A stretch of 12,775 bases of DNA from Pseudobdellovibrionaceae bacterium (GTDB lineage Bacteria; Bdellovibrionota; Bdellovibrionia; Bdellovibrionales; UBA1609), in assembly GCA_026712605.1 (NCBI GenBank), contig JAPORL010000208.1:1-12775 (forward strand), given 5' to 3'. Numbering within the stretch: position 1 is the first letter of the stretch; each line of letters begins with the position of its first letter. The notes under the pieces were generated by a model. The model ran no database searches, was not told the origin of the DNA, and saw only the letters and a list, made by a program, of their open reading frames with translations. This document shows, piece after piece, positions 12,698 to 12,775 of this stretch. A program made the translations under genes and the position numbers.

Positions 12698-12775
12698 TTT
12701 TTAAGGCTTATTTATCTTTTATGTCTCTTGATCAAAAGCTTGTAAAATACAAAGTTCAAAACGAGTTCGGATTTG
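12698..12775 (+). repeat. Dispersed repeat, copy 3 (cut by window end)
   Basis: It begins TTTTTAAGGCTTATTTA and continues to the last base. Between the CTTATTTA block and the AAAAG block it is three bases shorter than copies 1 and 2, an in-frame difference. Its 3' block is nearly identical to copy 1, and its GAGTTCGGATTTG is identical to the inverted copy at 7784-7796. Confidence 0.75.
12721..12775 (+). CDS. Possible start of an intact member of the repeat-associated gene family (partial)
   Basis: From ATG 12721 the frame is open to the window end: MSLDQKLVKYKVQNEFGF. It matches the frame of the decayed copies (KLTRYKVQNEFGFDNK), but where they have AAG and TAA it has ATG and CAA. It could therefore be the living gene from which the others derive, or a further fragment. 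The nearest purine-rich sequence (AAGG, 12703-12706) is too far for a good ribosome site, so the true start may be different. The function is unknown. Confidence 0.35.
   Translation, partial: MSLDQKLVKYKVQNEFGF

Noticed and set aside
1..12775. Alternative genetic code, suggested by absence of TGA stops and internal TAA codons
   Set aside because: Known families end at TAA or TAG at their expected C-termini, Trp is encoded by TGG at conserved sites, and conserved genes have no internal TGA. AT bias explains the stop usage.
11885..12775. CRISPR array
   Set aside because: The repeat copies are diverged, about 80 bases long, unevenly spaced and partly inverted elsewhere; there are no uniform spacers and no cas genes.

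Overview
The window comes from an AT-rich bacterium (roughly 30% G+C over most genes by hand count) that is Gram-negative in type. Two lipoproteins carry lipobox signal peptides, there is a TatB-like/TatC pair, and one protein resembles the outer-membrane penicillin-binding-protein activator family. The mix of genes reminded me of Bdellovibrionota/deltaproteobacterial relatives. That is a weak inference from gene content; no rRNA or other marker is present. All intact genes end in TAA or TAG and none in TGA, and the standard code fits throughout.

Layout. At the left edge (2-700, +) is the C-terminal part of a class I DNA photolyase interrupted by one in-frame TAA. A small helix-turn-helix/coiled-coil protein (781-1110, +) follows and converges on lon; the two genes share the tetranucleotide TTAA as overlapping stop codons. 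On the minus strand, 7016 down to 1107, lies a probable operon: grpE, a zinc-finger-less dnaJ/cbpA-type gene, a lipoprotein with a helical repeat region plus a type I periplasmic-binding domain, then the ATP-dependent protease Lon. grpE and dnaJ both begin with TTG behind good Shine-Dalgarno sequences, and the dnaJ stop overlaps the lipoprotein start. Divergent from grpE is an unrecognised all-helical 168-residue protein (7159-7665), then tatB-like and tatC (7928-8925, +). Converging on tatC is a 911-residue exported alpha/beta hydrolase joined to about 500 residues of unrecognised helical/coiled-coil sequence (8973-11708, -). At the right end is a small lipoprotein gene (12104-12541, -) with a good sigma70-type promoter.

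The part that standard gene families do not explain is a dispersed repeat: three direct copies (11885-11965, 12015-12090, 12698-12775) and one inverted, partly deleted copy (about 7737-7838). All four copies read in the same frame as related peptide, their length differences are multiples of three, and the two best copies share 27 of 28 bases. They look like remnants of an unrecognised protein-coding family. The last copy may be the start of an intact member (ATG at 12721) cut by the window edge. The small lipoprotein gene sits between direct copies of this repeat and is more G+C-rich than its surroundings.

Functionally, the minus-strand operon links chaperone function (GrpE, J-protein), regulated proteolysis (Lon) and an envelope lipoprotein, which suggests a stress or envelope-homeostasis unit. 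The tat genes provide export of folded proteins. No tRNA, rRNA, CRISPR array or recognisable transposase was found.
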